Assembly (NCBI GenBank): GCA_035283845.1
Contig: DATESZ010000176.1
Coordinates: 1-26,959, forward strand
DNA length: 26,959 bases
Source of the DNA: DATESZ01 sp035283845
Lineage (GTDB): Bacteria; Desulfobacterota; Syntrophia; Syntrophales; JACQWR01
Reading direction: 5' to 3'
Positions 14,728 through 22,949 of the stretch are shown piece after piece. The notes under the pieces were generated by a model that saw only the letters and a list, made by a program, of their open reading frames with translations, had not been told where the DNA came from and ran no database searches. Position numbers and translations under genes: made by a program. Position 1 is the first letter of the stretch. The number at the start of each line of letters is the position of its first letter.

Positions 14728-15645
14728 ATGTTACTGGAATTATTGAACCGATTCAAGTTGCCTGTATTTAATTTTTCCGCATCGGAAGTGGAAAAGATAT
14801 GCCGCCCTGCATTGATACTGTTTGCGATCACGGCCGTTATGTATGCTCTGGTCGGGATTTTCTACGACATCGTCAGCATTAAATTGATGGGAAAAAGCAT
14901 TGCCAAGCCGGTGCAGGAGCGGCCCATGCCTGCTATTTCCTTCCAAAAACAGCCCGCCGATTATTATGCCGTTATTCCCCAGCGCAATCTTTTTGGCTCC
15001 ACCGACAAAGCGGTGGCCGAAAAGAAGCAGGAGGCGGCGAAGCTGGAGGTAGCTCTGGATCTTTCAACCCTTCTGGTGGTAAAAGGCACGGTAGCCGGAA
15101 CGGGGAAGGACGGTTTTGCCGTCATTGAGGAGAAGGCAAAAAACAAACAGTCGCTTTACAAGGTGGGTAATTTTGTGGCCGGCGCCAAACTGATTAAGAT
15201 TACGCGTAATGCCGTCACGTTTCAAATCGACAATCAGGAAAAGGTCCTGAGGATGATGGAAACGCAGGAAGTCCCTTTACTGCCGTCACGGCCGGGTCAA
15301 CAGACTGCGTCGTTCCCTTCTATGTCCGGGCCGATGGTAATCAGCCGCAACGATGTTGCCGCCTCGTTAAAAGATATGGGCACCATGATGGGTCAGGCAC
15401 AGATAAGGCCCTATTATACGGCGGGAGCGCCGGATGGATTTTTGATAACAAATATCAGGCCAGGGAGTCTTTATGAGAAGGTAGGATTAAGAGAAGGCGA
15501 TATTATTCAGGGCACCGGCGATCGCAAGCTGCTCACGGCCGATGATTGGACGTTCCTTTATAATTCAATGAAAACCGGCTCAAGTCTTACACTCAAGATA
15601 AAAAGGGGGGGGGCGGAGGAAGCTCTTAATTATGTTTTCCGCTGA
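14728..15645 (+). CDS. gspC: Type II secretion system protein GspC with PDZ domain
   Basis: 305 residues. A cytoplasmic N-terminus is followed by a membrane helix (~28-50), a linker, the NLF motif (IPQRNLFG, ~88-95) and a homology region (~110-175, VKGTVAGTGKDGFAVIEE...YKVGNFVAGAKLIKI). A C-terminal PDZ domain (~225-303) contains GFLITNIRPGSLYEKVGLREGDII. GspC links the inner-membrane platform to the secretin N0 domain and may help choose substrates. In the classical order it is first; here it follows gspN. A run of nine G (15605-15613) sits near the end of the PDZ coding region. The ribosome site is GGAAAG. Confidence 0.9.
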   Translation: MLLELLNRFKLPVFNFSASEVEKICRPALILFAITAVMYALVGIFYDIVSIKLMGKSIAKPVQERPMPAISFQKQPADYYAVIPQRNLFGSTDKAVAEKKQEAAKLEVALDLSTLLVVKGTVAGTGKDGFAVIEEKAKNKQSLYKVGNFVAGAKLIKITRNAVTFQIDNQEKVLRMMETQEVPLLPSRPGQQTASFPSMSGPMVISRNDVAASLKDMGTMMGQAQIRPYYTAGAPDGFLITNIRPGSLYEKVGLREGDIIQGTGDRKLLTADDWTFLYNSMKTGSSLTLKIKRGGAEEALNYVFR

Positions 15646-15654
15646 TCTTGCGAC

Positions 15655-16584
15655 ATGTATACATCATATTTCGGCATGCGGGAAAACCCTTTTAATTTAA
15701 CGCCGGATCCCCGCTATTTTTATCTCAGTCCACAACATCAGGAGGCGCTGAATTGTCTTATTTACGGCGTCAATGAAAAAAAGGGGTTCGTGGTGATTAC
15801 GGGCGGTATAGGCAATGGCAAGACTACCCTGTGCCGCACTCTCCTGGCCAGGTTCAATGGTTCCACTGAAAGCGCTTTGATCTTTAACTCTTCTCTGTCC
15901 GACCTTGAGCTGTTGCAGACCATAAACCGGGACTTCGGCGTTGCCATGAAAAGGGGCAGGCAGACGAAAAGACGCTGCCTTGATGCCTTGAATGATTTTC
16001 TGCTGAAAAATTTTGCCTCGGGAAAACAAGCAGTCCTGCTCATTGATGAAGCTCAGAACCTCTCCCATAACGTGTTGGAACAGATTCGCATGCTTTCCAA
16101 CCTGGAAACGGACAGGGAAAAATTGCTGCAGATCATCCTTATGGGACAGCCTGAGCTCCATGATACCTTGAAATTGCCCTCCCTGAGGCAATTGAACGAG
16201 CGGATTACGGTCAGATATGACCTGAAACCTCTGAACCGCGCCGATGTGCGGACATACATAGAATACAGGCTGGCAATGGCCGGCGGGGCGGATAAGGTTA
16301 AGTTTACACCTGCGGCGTACAATCTGATATACCGTTTTTCTGAGGGCATCCCGCGGCGCATTAACGCCCTTTGCGACCGGGCTCTGCTGATTGCCTACGC
16401 TCAAGATATGCGTGCCATTGACAGGAAAATAGTAAAAATGGCCATTAAAGACCTGGGCGAGACATATCTAAGAAGAGAGAAACGGGAGGGTTTAACGCTC
16501 TTTGGTCCGGCCGCTCTAACGATTATTTTATTGCTGGTTCTTGTCATTGCGGTGAGCGCGTTTTTCCTTAAATTACTTAAATGA
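15655..16584 (+). CDS. gspA: GspA/ExeA-type AAA ATPase
   Basis: 309 residues. It opens with YFGMRENPFNLTPDPRYFYLS, the hallmark of ExeA-family ATPases. Walker A GGIGNGKT is at 50-57 and Walker B VLLIDEAQ has D131-E132. A sensor/lid region follows, then a single C-terminal membrane helix (~285-305). ExeA with ExeB is known in Aeromonas to help place the secretin through peptidoglycan. Enterobacterial ExeA has a periplasmic peptidoglycan-binding domain after its helix, but this protein ends at the helix, so that part is missing. No Shine-Dalgarno is visible; it starts 9 nt after gspC, probably by coupling. The placement right before the GspB-like gene and gspD supports the role. Confidence 0.85.
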   Translation: MYTSYFGMRENPFNLTPDPRYFYLSPQHQEALNCLIYGVNEKKGFVVITGGIGNGKTTLCRTLLARFNGSTESALIFNSSLSDLELLQTINRDFGVAMKRGRQTKRRCLDALNDFLLKNFASGKQAVLLIDEAQNLSHNVLEQIRMLSNLETDREKLLQIILMGQPELHDTLKLPSLRQLNERITVRYDLKPLNRADVRTYIEYRLAMAGGADKVKFTPAAYNLIYRFSEGIPRRINALCDRALLIAYAQDMRAIDRKIVKMAIKDLGETYLRREKREGLTLFGPAALTIILLLVLVIAVSAFFLKLLK

Positions 16585-16603
16585 TGACTTGACAGTGGTA
16601 TAA

Positions 16604-17305
16604 ATGAGTTATATCAATGCCGCCTTAAAAAAAGTTCAGAAAGAGAGGGATCGCCGCTACGCCCCTTACGAAGACATTATTTCTTTGCCCCGGGGCAAAA
16701 CCTCCCGGGCCGGATTTCGGCGTATATTTACATTGCCGGTGGCCGCCGCCGTTTTTTCTGTCCTGCTGTCTGTTCCGGTCTATTTTCTCTACCGGGCCGC
16801 AAGCGGGCCGGTAAAAGGTGCTGCCACTGCCGATCCCGTGGTCCTGACCGTTGCCCAGAAGGCTGCCGTACCGCCGGCGGCGCCTGAGGAAGCTATGGCA
16901 AGCCAGTCCCGTGCGGCTAAACTTTACGATGAGGCTCTTGCCGCGCAGCGCGGCAAACGATGGAAAGAGGCGGAAATTTTTTATAAGCAGGCGCTCTCCT
17001 TTGACCCGCGGCATATGCACTCCCTTAATAATCTGGGAGTATACTATATGAGCATGAAGCGCTATGACGAGGCTTTGGAGCTTTTTATCAAAGCGGTGGC
17101 CGCCAAAGATGATTACGTTGATCCCTACTACAACCTAGCCTGCTTATATGCCCAGCTTGATGATGTAAATACCAGTCTGGGGTATCTTGAAAGGGCGGTA
17201 AAAATAGATGGCAGCGCCCGGGAGTGGGCGAAAAATGATTCTGATTTCAAGAAATTAAGCGCACTGCCGGAATTCAAAAAAATAACGAAAGAACTGGTAA
17301 AGTGA
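16604..17305 (+). CDS. GspB/ExeB-like membrane protein with TPR domain
   Basis: 233 residues. The N-terminus MSYINAALKKVQKERDRR matches the opening of GspB/ExeB proteins (MSxIxxALKKxxxER). A basic cytoplasmic segment, a membrane helix (~43-65) and a Pro/Ala-rich linker follow. Instead of the usual GspB C-terminal domain there are about three tetratricopeptide repeats (~105-210): AAKLYDEALAAQRGKRWKEA, NNLGVYYMSMKRYDEALELF, YNLACLYAQLDDVNTSLGYL. It lies between gspA and gspD, overlapping the latter. It probably replaces ExeB as periplasmic partner of the ExeA-like ATPase in secretin assembly (inference). Confidence 0.8.
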   Translation: MSYINAALKKVQKERDRRYAPYEDIISLPRGKTSRAGFRRIFTLPVAAAVFSVLLSVPVYFLYRAASGPVKGAATADPVVLTVAQKAAVPPAAPEEAMASQSRAAKLYDEALAAQRGKRWKEAEIFYKQALSFDPRHMHSLNNLGVYYMSMKRYDEALELFIKAVAAKDDYVDPYYNLACLYAQLDDVNTSLGYLERAVKIDGSAREWAKNDSDFKKLSALPEFKKITKELVK

Positions 17306-19542
17306 TGAAAAAAATTATGAAAAAAATGATAACGCTGGTTATATTCCTTTGTCTGGCGCAATTTTTTTCTCCTTCTGTTTCGCCGGCGGCGCGTGTGGCT
17401 GGCGAGGATGTTCCGGTGCCGACCATTGCACCTTCCGTCTCCGGCGCTTCCGCATTGCCTCTAAAACATCAGGAAAAAAAAGATGTCCCCGCTCCGTCTT
17501 CCGTCAAGACGGAAAAAACTGAAGCGCCGGCATCGGGAAAGGTGAAGCCTGCGGAGACAACCGCTCCCGTGCCCCCCCCCCCCGTAAAAACTCCCGATGC
17601 TGCCGTACCATCCTTTACCGTTTCCGATACGAAGAAACAGGTTCAAGATGCCAGGCATGTGACCATAGATTTCGATAATGTTGACATCCAGGTTTTTGTC
17701 AAGTTCGTAAGCGAGCTTACAGGCAAGAATTTTGTCATTGATGACAAGGTGAAGGGAAAGGTTACCATTATATCTCCCAGGAAGATTTCCATTGATGAGG
17801 TCTACAAAGTCTTTGAGTCCGTGCTTGAGGTTTACGGATTTGCCACGGTCACGGCAGGCGACGTTATCAAGATCGTGCCTTCCCTGCAGGCAAGAGAAAA
17901 ACAATTGGAGACCAGGGTGGGTAAGGAGCAGATGGCCACGGAAGACAGGCTCGTCACGCAGATTATTTCCCTGGGGTATGCCAATCCCGATGATGTCAAA
18001 AGGGTCTTAGACCCTCTTATTTCAAGGAACAGCCTGCTTTTGTCCTATCCTCCCACGGGAATGCTGGTTATCACCGATTATCTTTCCAACATTCAGAGAA
18101 TTATGGAAATTATCGGCGCTTTGGACGTAGAGGGCATGGCCGCCCAGCTTACTTATCTGCCCCTGAAGGCTGCCACCGCTGCGGAAGTTGTCAAATCGGT
18201 TTCACAACTCTTTCAGCCGCAGCCCGGAAGAGTTGCGGCATCCCCGGTGCGTATCGTGGCCGATGAAAGGGCTAATGCGCTTATTTTAGTTGCCAGCGAA
18301 ATGGACACGGATCGCATAAAGAAACTGGTCGTTCTCATGGATAAAGAGGTGCCCAAAGGGGAAGCCATGCTTCGGGTTTACCGCCTGCAGAACGCCGTTG
18401 CCGAGGATTTGGCCAAGGTCCTGATGAATATCCCCAAAGCTTCTGCGACCCCGGCTCCGGCCCAGAGCGGGAAATCGCCCCTGCTTTCCAAGGATGTCCA
18501 GGTGTTGGCGGACAAAGCAACCAATACGCTCATTATCACAGCCGGCAAGGATGACTACAAGGTCCTGGAAGACGTGATTCAGAGTCTCGATGTCTCACGC
18601 CCCATGGTCTATATCGAAGCTCTGATCATGGAGGTGAATGTCACCAAGAACTTTCAGGTGGGTGTCGAATGGCGTGGTTTGTTTGGCAGCGCCGATCTGT
18701 CTTCTAACTTAGGTGCTGGCGCCACCGGTGTCGGTATGGTCGGTTTTAGCGGAAGTTCCATCATTCCGCAGCTCGATAGCAACGGTGTGCCGATCGTACC
18801 TGGTGGATTTTCGCTGGGCGTCATCGGCGCGGGCATTAAGGTTGGCGGTGTGTCTTTTCCCAATATCGGGGCGGTCCTCCAAGCCTACAAGAAGGATTCC
18901 GACGTATCTATTCTTTCCACGCCGCAGATCATGACCCTGGACAATGAAGAGGCGGAGATAAACGTGGGGTCGAACGTGCCCTACCTTACCAGGCAGGACA
19001 CTTCGTCGGGTCAGGTAACGGCGGCCGGAGGGATAAACTATAGCAGTTATGAATATAAGGACGTGGGCGTGACACTCAATATTACCCCCCATATTAATTC
19101 AGAAGACTTCGTACGATTGAAGGTTAACCAGAAAGTTTCCAAGGTTACCACTGGGGCGGATATAGCGCGTCCTACTACGTTGAAGAGAGAGGCCAAGACG
19201 ACTGTGGTCATCAAGGATAAGGAAACTATCGTCATCGGCGGTTTATTGGGTGACAGCACTGATGTCGGCATTTCCGGGGTCCCCTGTCTGAGCAACATAC
19301 CCGTTATGGGCTGGCTTTTCAAGTCCACCGCCCGCACGCGGGAAAAGACAAATCTCTATGTATTTATCACGCCCCATATCGTAAGGACGCAGAAGGATGC
19401 CGCCGACCTTTATAAGGCAAAAAGAGACTCGATGGGGGAAGTGGAAGAGGGTATAATAAAATTGAATGAAAGGACGGCGCCCAAGGTGTCAGATGATGAG
19501 AGAGGCGCCAAGAAAGAATTGCCGGCCAAGGATGGTAAATAG
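17305..19542 (+). CDS. gspD: Type II secretion system secretin GspD
   Basis: 745 residues. A signal peptide (~1-28) and a Pro/Ala/Lys-rich spacer precede N0 (~115-185, VTIDFDNVDIQVFVKFVSEL). N1 (~215), N2 (~280) and N3 (~350-425) follow, then the secretin barrel (~430-690) with VYIEALIMEVNV and VPCLSNIPVMGWLFKS. It forms the outer-membrane channel. ATG 17305 overlaps the previous stop as TGATG; a GTG at 17302 is also in frame. A run of 12 C (17572-17583) encodes four prolines in the spacer and is a likely slippage site. No lipobox is seen, so targeting may need GspA/GspB-like helpers rather than being lipid-driven. The spacer before N0 is longer than usual. Confidence 0.95.
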   Translation: MKKIMKKMITLVIFLCLAQFFSPSVSPAARVAGEDVPVPTIAPSVSGASALPLKHQEKKDVPAPSSVKTEKTEAPASGKVKPAETTAPVPPPPVKTPDAAVPSFTVSDTKKQVQDARHVTIDFDNVDIQVFVKFVSELTGKNFVIDDKVKGKVTIISPRKISIDEVYKVFESVLEVYGFATVTAGDVIKIVPSLQAREKQLETRVGKEQMATEDRLVTQIISLGYANPDDVKRVLDPLISRNSLLLSYPPTGMLVITDYLSNIQRIMEIIGALDVEGMAAQLTYLPLKAATAAEVVKSVSQLFQPQPGRVAASPVRIVADERANALILVASEMDTDRIKKLVVLMDKEVPKGEAMLRVYRLQNAVAEDLAKVLMNIPKASATPAPAQSGKSPLLSKDVQVLADKATNTLIITAGKDDYKVLEDVIQSLDVSRPMVYIEALIMEVNVTKNFQVGVEWRGLFGSADLSSNLGAGATGVGMVGFSGSSIIPQLDSNGVPIVPGGFSLGVIGAGIKVGGVSFPNIGAVLQAYKKDSDVSILSTPQIMTLDNEEAEINVGSNVPYLTRQDTSSGQVTAAGGINYSSYEYKDVGVTLNITPHINSEDFVRLKVNQKVSKVTTGADIARPTTLKREAKTTVVIKDKETIVIGGLLGDSTDVGISGVPCLSNIPVMGWLFKSTARTREKTNLYVFITPHIVRTQKDAADLYKAKRDSMGEVEEGIIKLNERTAPKVSDDERGAKKELPAKDGK

Positions 19543-19551
19543 CGAGGACTC

Positions 19552-21372
19552 ATGGGTAAGGAGAAGATGATTGCCTTAACAATTGGAGATGACGAGAAAA
19601 TCAGCAAATCAGGTAATCTGGAAAAGGTCGCCGTGCATGGCAGCGCGACGCCCCTGTCCCTTGATGCCCGCCTTATCAGGGCAGGACTGTCGGAAGAGAC
19701 AATTGGCGAGATAAAAGAAGCCTGCAGGGCAAACGGCGCCGGCCTGATGGATGTTATTCTCCAGAAGAAGTTACTTTTGGAGAATCAGGTGCTCGATATC
19801 TTCAGTGAGCATTTCGAACTGCCATTATGGCCTGATCTGCCGGTGGAAAATATCAATCCGGATTTTACATCCCTCTTTCCTATCCAGTATCTCAAAAAGC
19901 ACAAGATGGTTCCTCTCGAATCTCCTGATCACGGCAGATTCGTTGTCGCCGTCAATGATCCCTTCCGTTTCCAATTTGTAGATGACCTGTGCCGCGTCCT
20001 GGGAAAATACGATGTGAAACTTGTCCTATCAACGCAGGAAGCGATCATGGCCGCCATTAATCTGGCCTATGACTTAAGCCGCAGTTCCGCCCGGGAATTT
20101 TTCCAGGAAATGGATGAAGAGTCGCCGGACAACCTGATTTCCGAGATAGAAGAAACTGCGGACCTGCTTGATGAGACCAGCGAGGCGCCGATCATTAAGC
20201 TGGTCAACCTCCTTGTTTCCGGTGCCATCAAGGACAGGGCCAGCGATATCCATATCGAACCCTATCAGAATATCCTGAAGATACGTTATCGAATCGACGG
20301 CATACTTTACGATATCTTGAGTCTGCCGCGCCGGATTCAATCGCCCCTTACTTCGCGGGTGAAGATCATGGCCCGGCTGAATATTGCCGAGAAGAGGCTG
20401 CCGCAGGACGGCAGGCTCGAGATCAAAATCGCCGACCGGAGCGTGGACATACGCGTTTCCGTTATTCCCACCGCTTTCGGGGAAAGAGTGGTGCTGCGGC
20501 TTCTTGATAAATCTGGTTCCATTCTGCTGCTGTCGGACCTCGGTATGGACGATAAAAGGATAAAAATCTTTAATCGGCTGATCAAGTCTCCCTATGGAAT
20601 AATACTGGTAACGGGGCCCACGGGGAGCGGCAAGACGACCACGCTCTATGCTGCTCTATCCAGCATAAACCGTCCTGAGATTAACATCATAACCATCGAA
20701 GACCCGATCGAGTACCAGATAGACGGGATTGGGCAGATCCAGGTCAATCCGAAAATTGACCTGACTTTTGCCGCGGGATTGCGTTCCATAGTACGTCAAG
20801 ATCCCGATGTTATTCTCGTAGGAGAAATACGCGATCGGGAAACCGCAGAAATCGCGATCCAATCCTCCCTGACCGGGCATCTTGTGTTTTCCACACTGCA
20901 CACCAACGATGCGGCAAGCGCCGTAACCCGCCTGATAGATATGGCCGTTGAACCATTCCTCGTGACTTCTTCCGTTATCGCCGTGGTTGCCCAGCGGCTG
21001 GTCCGGGTGCTCTGTCCGAAATGCAAAGAGGCCTACATTCCTGATGACGAATCCCTGTATAATGTGGGTCTTGACAAAGAAATGCTGAACGATCATGCCT
21101 TGTACATGCGAAAAGGGTGCCCGGCCTGTATGAACACCGGTTACCGGGGCAGGACGGCAATTTTTGAGATCATGATTATGGACGAGGATATCAAGCGGTT
21201 AGTCTTGAAAACCTCTGATTCCAACCAGATAAATGATATTGCCATAGGGCGGGGCATGACCACATTGCTTCAAAACGGCGCCGAAAAGGCGCTGCAGGGG
21301 ATAACCACCCTCGAAGAAGTGATCAGGGTGACAAGGATTGTTGCCCGGCGGGAAACAGATCTTGAGACTTAA
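19552..21372 (+). CDS. gspE: Type II secretion ATPase GspE
   Basis: 606 residues. The N-terminal GspE/MshEN domain (~28-160, LSLDARLIRAGLSEETIGEI) is followed by a linker and the ATPase core: SDIHIEPYQN (~226), Walker A GPTGSGKT (355-362), an Asp-box region (IEDPIEYQI), Walker B DPDVILVGE (417-425) and a His-box LVFSTLHTN. A zinc-type tetracysteine motif has CPKC at 488-491 and CPAC at 523-526, typical of GspE. It powers pseudopilus assembly at the inner membrane through GspL. ATG 19552 has a modest GAGG upstream; ATG 19567 is the alternative, with AAGGAG unusually close. It is the last gsp gene here, and gspF, its usual neighbour, is absent. Confidence 0.95.
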   Translation: MGKEKMIALTIGDDEKISKSGNLEKVAVHGSATPLSLDARLIRAGLSEETIGEIKEACRANGAGLMDVILQKKLLLENQVLDIFSEHFELPLWPDLPVENINPDFTSLFPIQYLKKHKMVPLESPDHGRFVVAVNDPFRFQFVDDLCRVLGKYDVKLVLSTQEAIMAAINLAYDLSRSSAREFFQEMDEESPDNLISEIEETADLLDETSEAPIIKLVNLLVSGAIKDRASDIHIEPYQNILKIRYRIDGILYDILSLPRRIQSPLTSRVKIMARLNIAEKRLPQDGRLEIKIADRSVDIRVSVIPTAFGERVVLRLLDKSGSILLLSDLGMDDKRIKIFNRLIKSPYGIILVTGPTGSGKTTTLYAALSSINRPEINIITIEDPIEYQIDGIGQIQVNPKIDLTFAAGLRSIVRQDPDVILVGEIRDRETAEIAIQSSLTGHLVFSTLHTNDAASAVTRLIDMAVEPFLVTSSVIAVVAQRLVRVLCPKCKEAYIPDDESLYNVGLDKEMLNDHALYMRKGCPACMNTGYRGRTAIFEIMIMDEDIKRLVLKTSDSNQINDIAIGRGMTTLLQNGAEKALQGITTLEEVIRVTRIVARRETDLET

Positions 21373-21404
21373 CAGGTTCTGCAGTTAAAAATAAGGGGGG
21401 CAAT

Positions 21405-22085
21405 ATGATTGAAATTGACTTCTTAAGACATGTTCCCTTGTTTCAACACTTAAGTGAAGATGACAGGATACGCCTTGCCGAGTCTATCAAGCTTCAGCGC
21501 CTGAAAAAAGGTGAGATTCTTTTTAATAAAGGCGGCGCAGGGGATGCGCTCTATATCATCAAAAAGGGGAGGATCAAAATTTTCCTTTCCTCTCATGCAG
21601 GCGACGAAGTACTCTTAACCATTTTTTCGGAGGCCGATTTTTTTGGTGAAATGGCTCTGCTGGATGGGATGCCTCGTTCCGCCGACGCGGTTGCCATCGA
21701 GCCGACAGAGCTGCTGCTTCTTAACCGCAATGATTTTATTTCTTTTTTGAATCATAATAGCAATGCAGTACAGGCCGTTCTGCAATCATTATCACAACGT
21801 CTGCGCCGGACCGACGATCTCTTGGAAGATACGTGTTTCCTCCAGATTTCCGAGAGATTTGCCAAAAAACTTGTGGAGTTGGCTACGCAACACGGCCGCC
21901 AAGAGGGTGATATGATATTTATTGATCTGTTCCTGACCCAGAAAGATATGGCGAGCATGGTCGGCGCAACCAGGGAGAGTATAAACAAGGAACTTCGGAC
22001 GTTAAGGGAGAAAGGACTGGTCAGCATCCAGGAGAATATGATCTGTATTCATAACCTGGAGCGTCTGAAAAGGCGAGCCCATTAA
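21405..22085 (+). CDS. Crp/Fnr family transcriptional regulator
   Basis: 226 residues. The N-terminal cyclic-nucleotide-binding beta-roll (~10-125) has a complete phosphate-binding cassette FFGEMALLDGMPRSADAV, including the E and R-S positions that bind cyclic nucleotides in Crp. A dimer helix (~115-145) and a winged helix-turn-helix follow (~170-215, LTQKDMASMVGATRESINKEL). There is no N-terminal cysteine cluster, so it is not a classical Fnr oxygen sensor. The start has AAGGGGGG four bases before ATG. It lies 32 nt after gspE and could be cotranscribed. Regulation of the gsp operon or of downstream genes is possible but not shown; no clear Crp-type palindrome was recognised upstream of gspI. 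Confidence 0.88.
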   Translation: MIEIDFLRHVPLFQHLSEDDRIRLAESIKLQRLKKGEILFNKGGAGDALYIIKKGRIKIFLSSHAGDEVLLTIFSEADFFGEMALLDGMPRSADAVAIEPTELLLLNRNDFISFLNHNSNAVQAVLQSLSQRLRRTDDLLEDTCFLQISERFAKKLVELATQHGRQEGDMIFIDLFLTQKDMASMVGATRESINKELRTLREKGLVSIQENMICIHNLERLKRRAH

Positions 22086-22120
22086 ATTCTCTTTATGTAA
22101 AATAATGAAGACATTTCAGA

Positions 22121-22939
22121 TTGAGAGCATCAAAGTTGATTGCATTGAATAAAAAAATATCTATAACAGGCGAGAATTTAAGATGTTTTTGTCTTTTGCC
22201 GTTGCTTGTTTTAATTATACTATGCGGCTTCGCCTTCGGGGCAACGGGGGGCTTCCCTGCGCCGAAAGGGGCGGTAAACGATTTTGCCGGGGTAATTGAT
22301 TCATCCTATGCTCAGGCAATGGAAAACCTCTCCCGCGAGGTGCTTGAAAAAACGGGAACCTCCATCGTTGTTGCCGTTATGGGAAGCATCGGCGATGAAA
22401 ATCCTGAAGACTACGCCAACCGACTGTACCAGGCCTGGGGGCTCGGGAAAAAAGGCGAGGACAAAGGGGTGCTGATTTTTCTTGCCCTCAAGGAAAGAAA
22501 AATACGTATGGAGACGGGATACGGCGTTGAGGGCATTCTTCCTGACGGTTTAGTGGGTGAGATTCTTGACGGATACGTTCTTCCTTATCTGAAAAACGGT
22601 GAATACGGCAAAGGCCTTGAGAATGGCGTTATCGCAGTGGCTTCCGTAGTAGCAAAGGATGCCCGGGTTACCCTGTCGGGGGCGCCGGCGCCTTCCCGGC
22701 CCCGGGAAGTTTCAAACCGGCGCGGGACGGGATTGTTCCCCTTTATTTTTTCAATCCCGGTACTTTTGTTGCTTATAGGCACGAGAAGGGGACGAGAGTT
22801 GCTTCCAATAATTCTGCTAATGTTGATGAGTAGCGGCGGCAGAGGCGGGGGAGGGGGCGGTTTCGGGAGCTTCGGCGGCGGTTTTGGCGGTTTTGGCGGC
22901 GGGTCAAGCGGGGGTGGAGGCGCCGGCCGGAGTTTTTAG
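22121..22939 (+). CDS. YgcG family TPM-domain protein
   Basis: About 264-272 residues. It has a signal peptide (LLPLLVLIILCGFAFGA), a TPM domain (~50-170; VNDFAGVIDSSYAQAMENLSR, ENPEDYANRLYQAWGLGKKG, RMETGYGVEGILPD), a proline-rich linker and a membrane helix (FPFIFSIPVLLLLI). A glycine-rich tail ends in SGGGGAGRSF, the normal YgcG-family ending. TPM domains occur in thylakoid and membrane-stress proteins; the bacterial role is poorly known, often in partnership with LemA. The start is unclear. There is no in-frame ATG or GTG before the signal peptide, only TTG at 22121, 22136 and 22145. TTG 22145 gives a natural MNKKIS start, but none has a good ribosome site. Confidence 0.85.
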   Translation: MRASKLIALNKKISITGENLRCFCLLPLLVLIILCGFAFGATGGFPAPKGAVNDFAGVIDSSYAQAMENLSREVLEKTGTSIVVAVMGSIGDENPEDYANRLYQAWGLGKKGEDKGVLIFLALKERKIRMETGYGVEGILPDGLVGEILDGYVLPYLKNGEYGKGLENGVIAVASVVAKDARVTLSGAPAPSRPREVSNRRGTGLFPFIFSIPVLLLLIGTRRGRELLPIILLMLMSSGGRGGGGGGFGSFGGGFGGFGGGSSGGGGAGRSF

Positions 22940-22949
22940 AGAGGTGGTT

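Noticed and set aside
15697..16404. 235-residue frame antisense to the GspA ATPase
   Set aside because: The + strand frame has Walker A and B motifs and operon context; the antisense frame is a shadow.
22183..22260. ATG 22183 with AGGCGAG upstream as the YgcG start
   Set aside because: It is in another frame and runs into a stop soon after; the true signal peptide is in the frame without ATG, so joining them would need a frameshift for which there is no evidence.
22884..22949. Upstream ATG of the nucleotidyltransferase-like gene (22 extra residues)
   Set aside because: The extra part is the out-of-frame reading of the glycine-rich ygcG tail and lacks a ribosome site; ATG 22950 has one.
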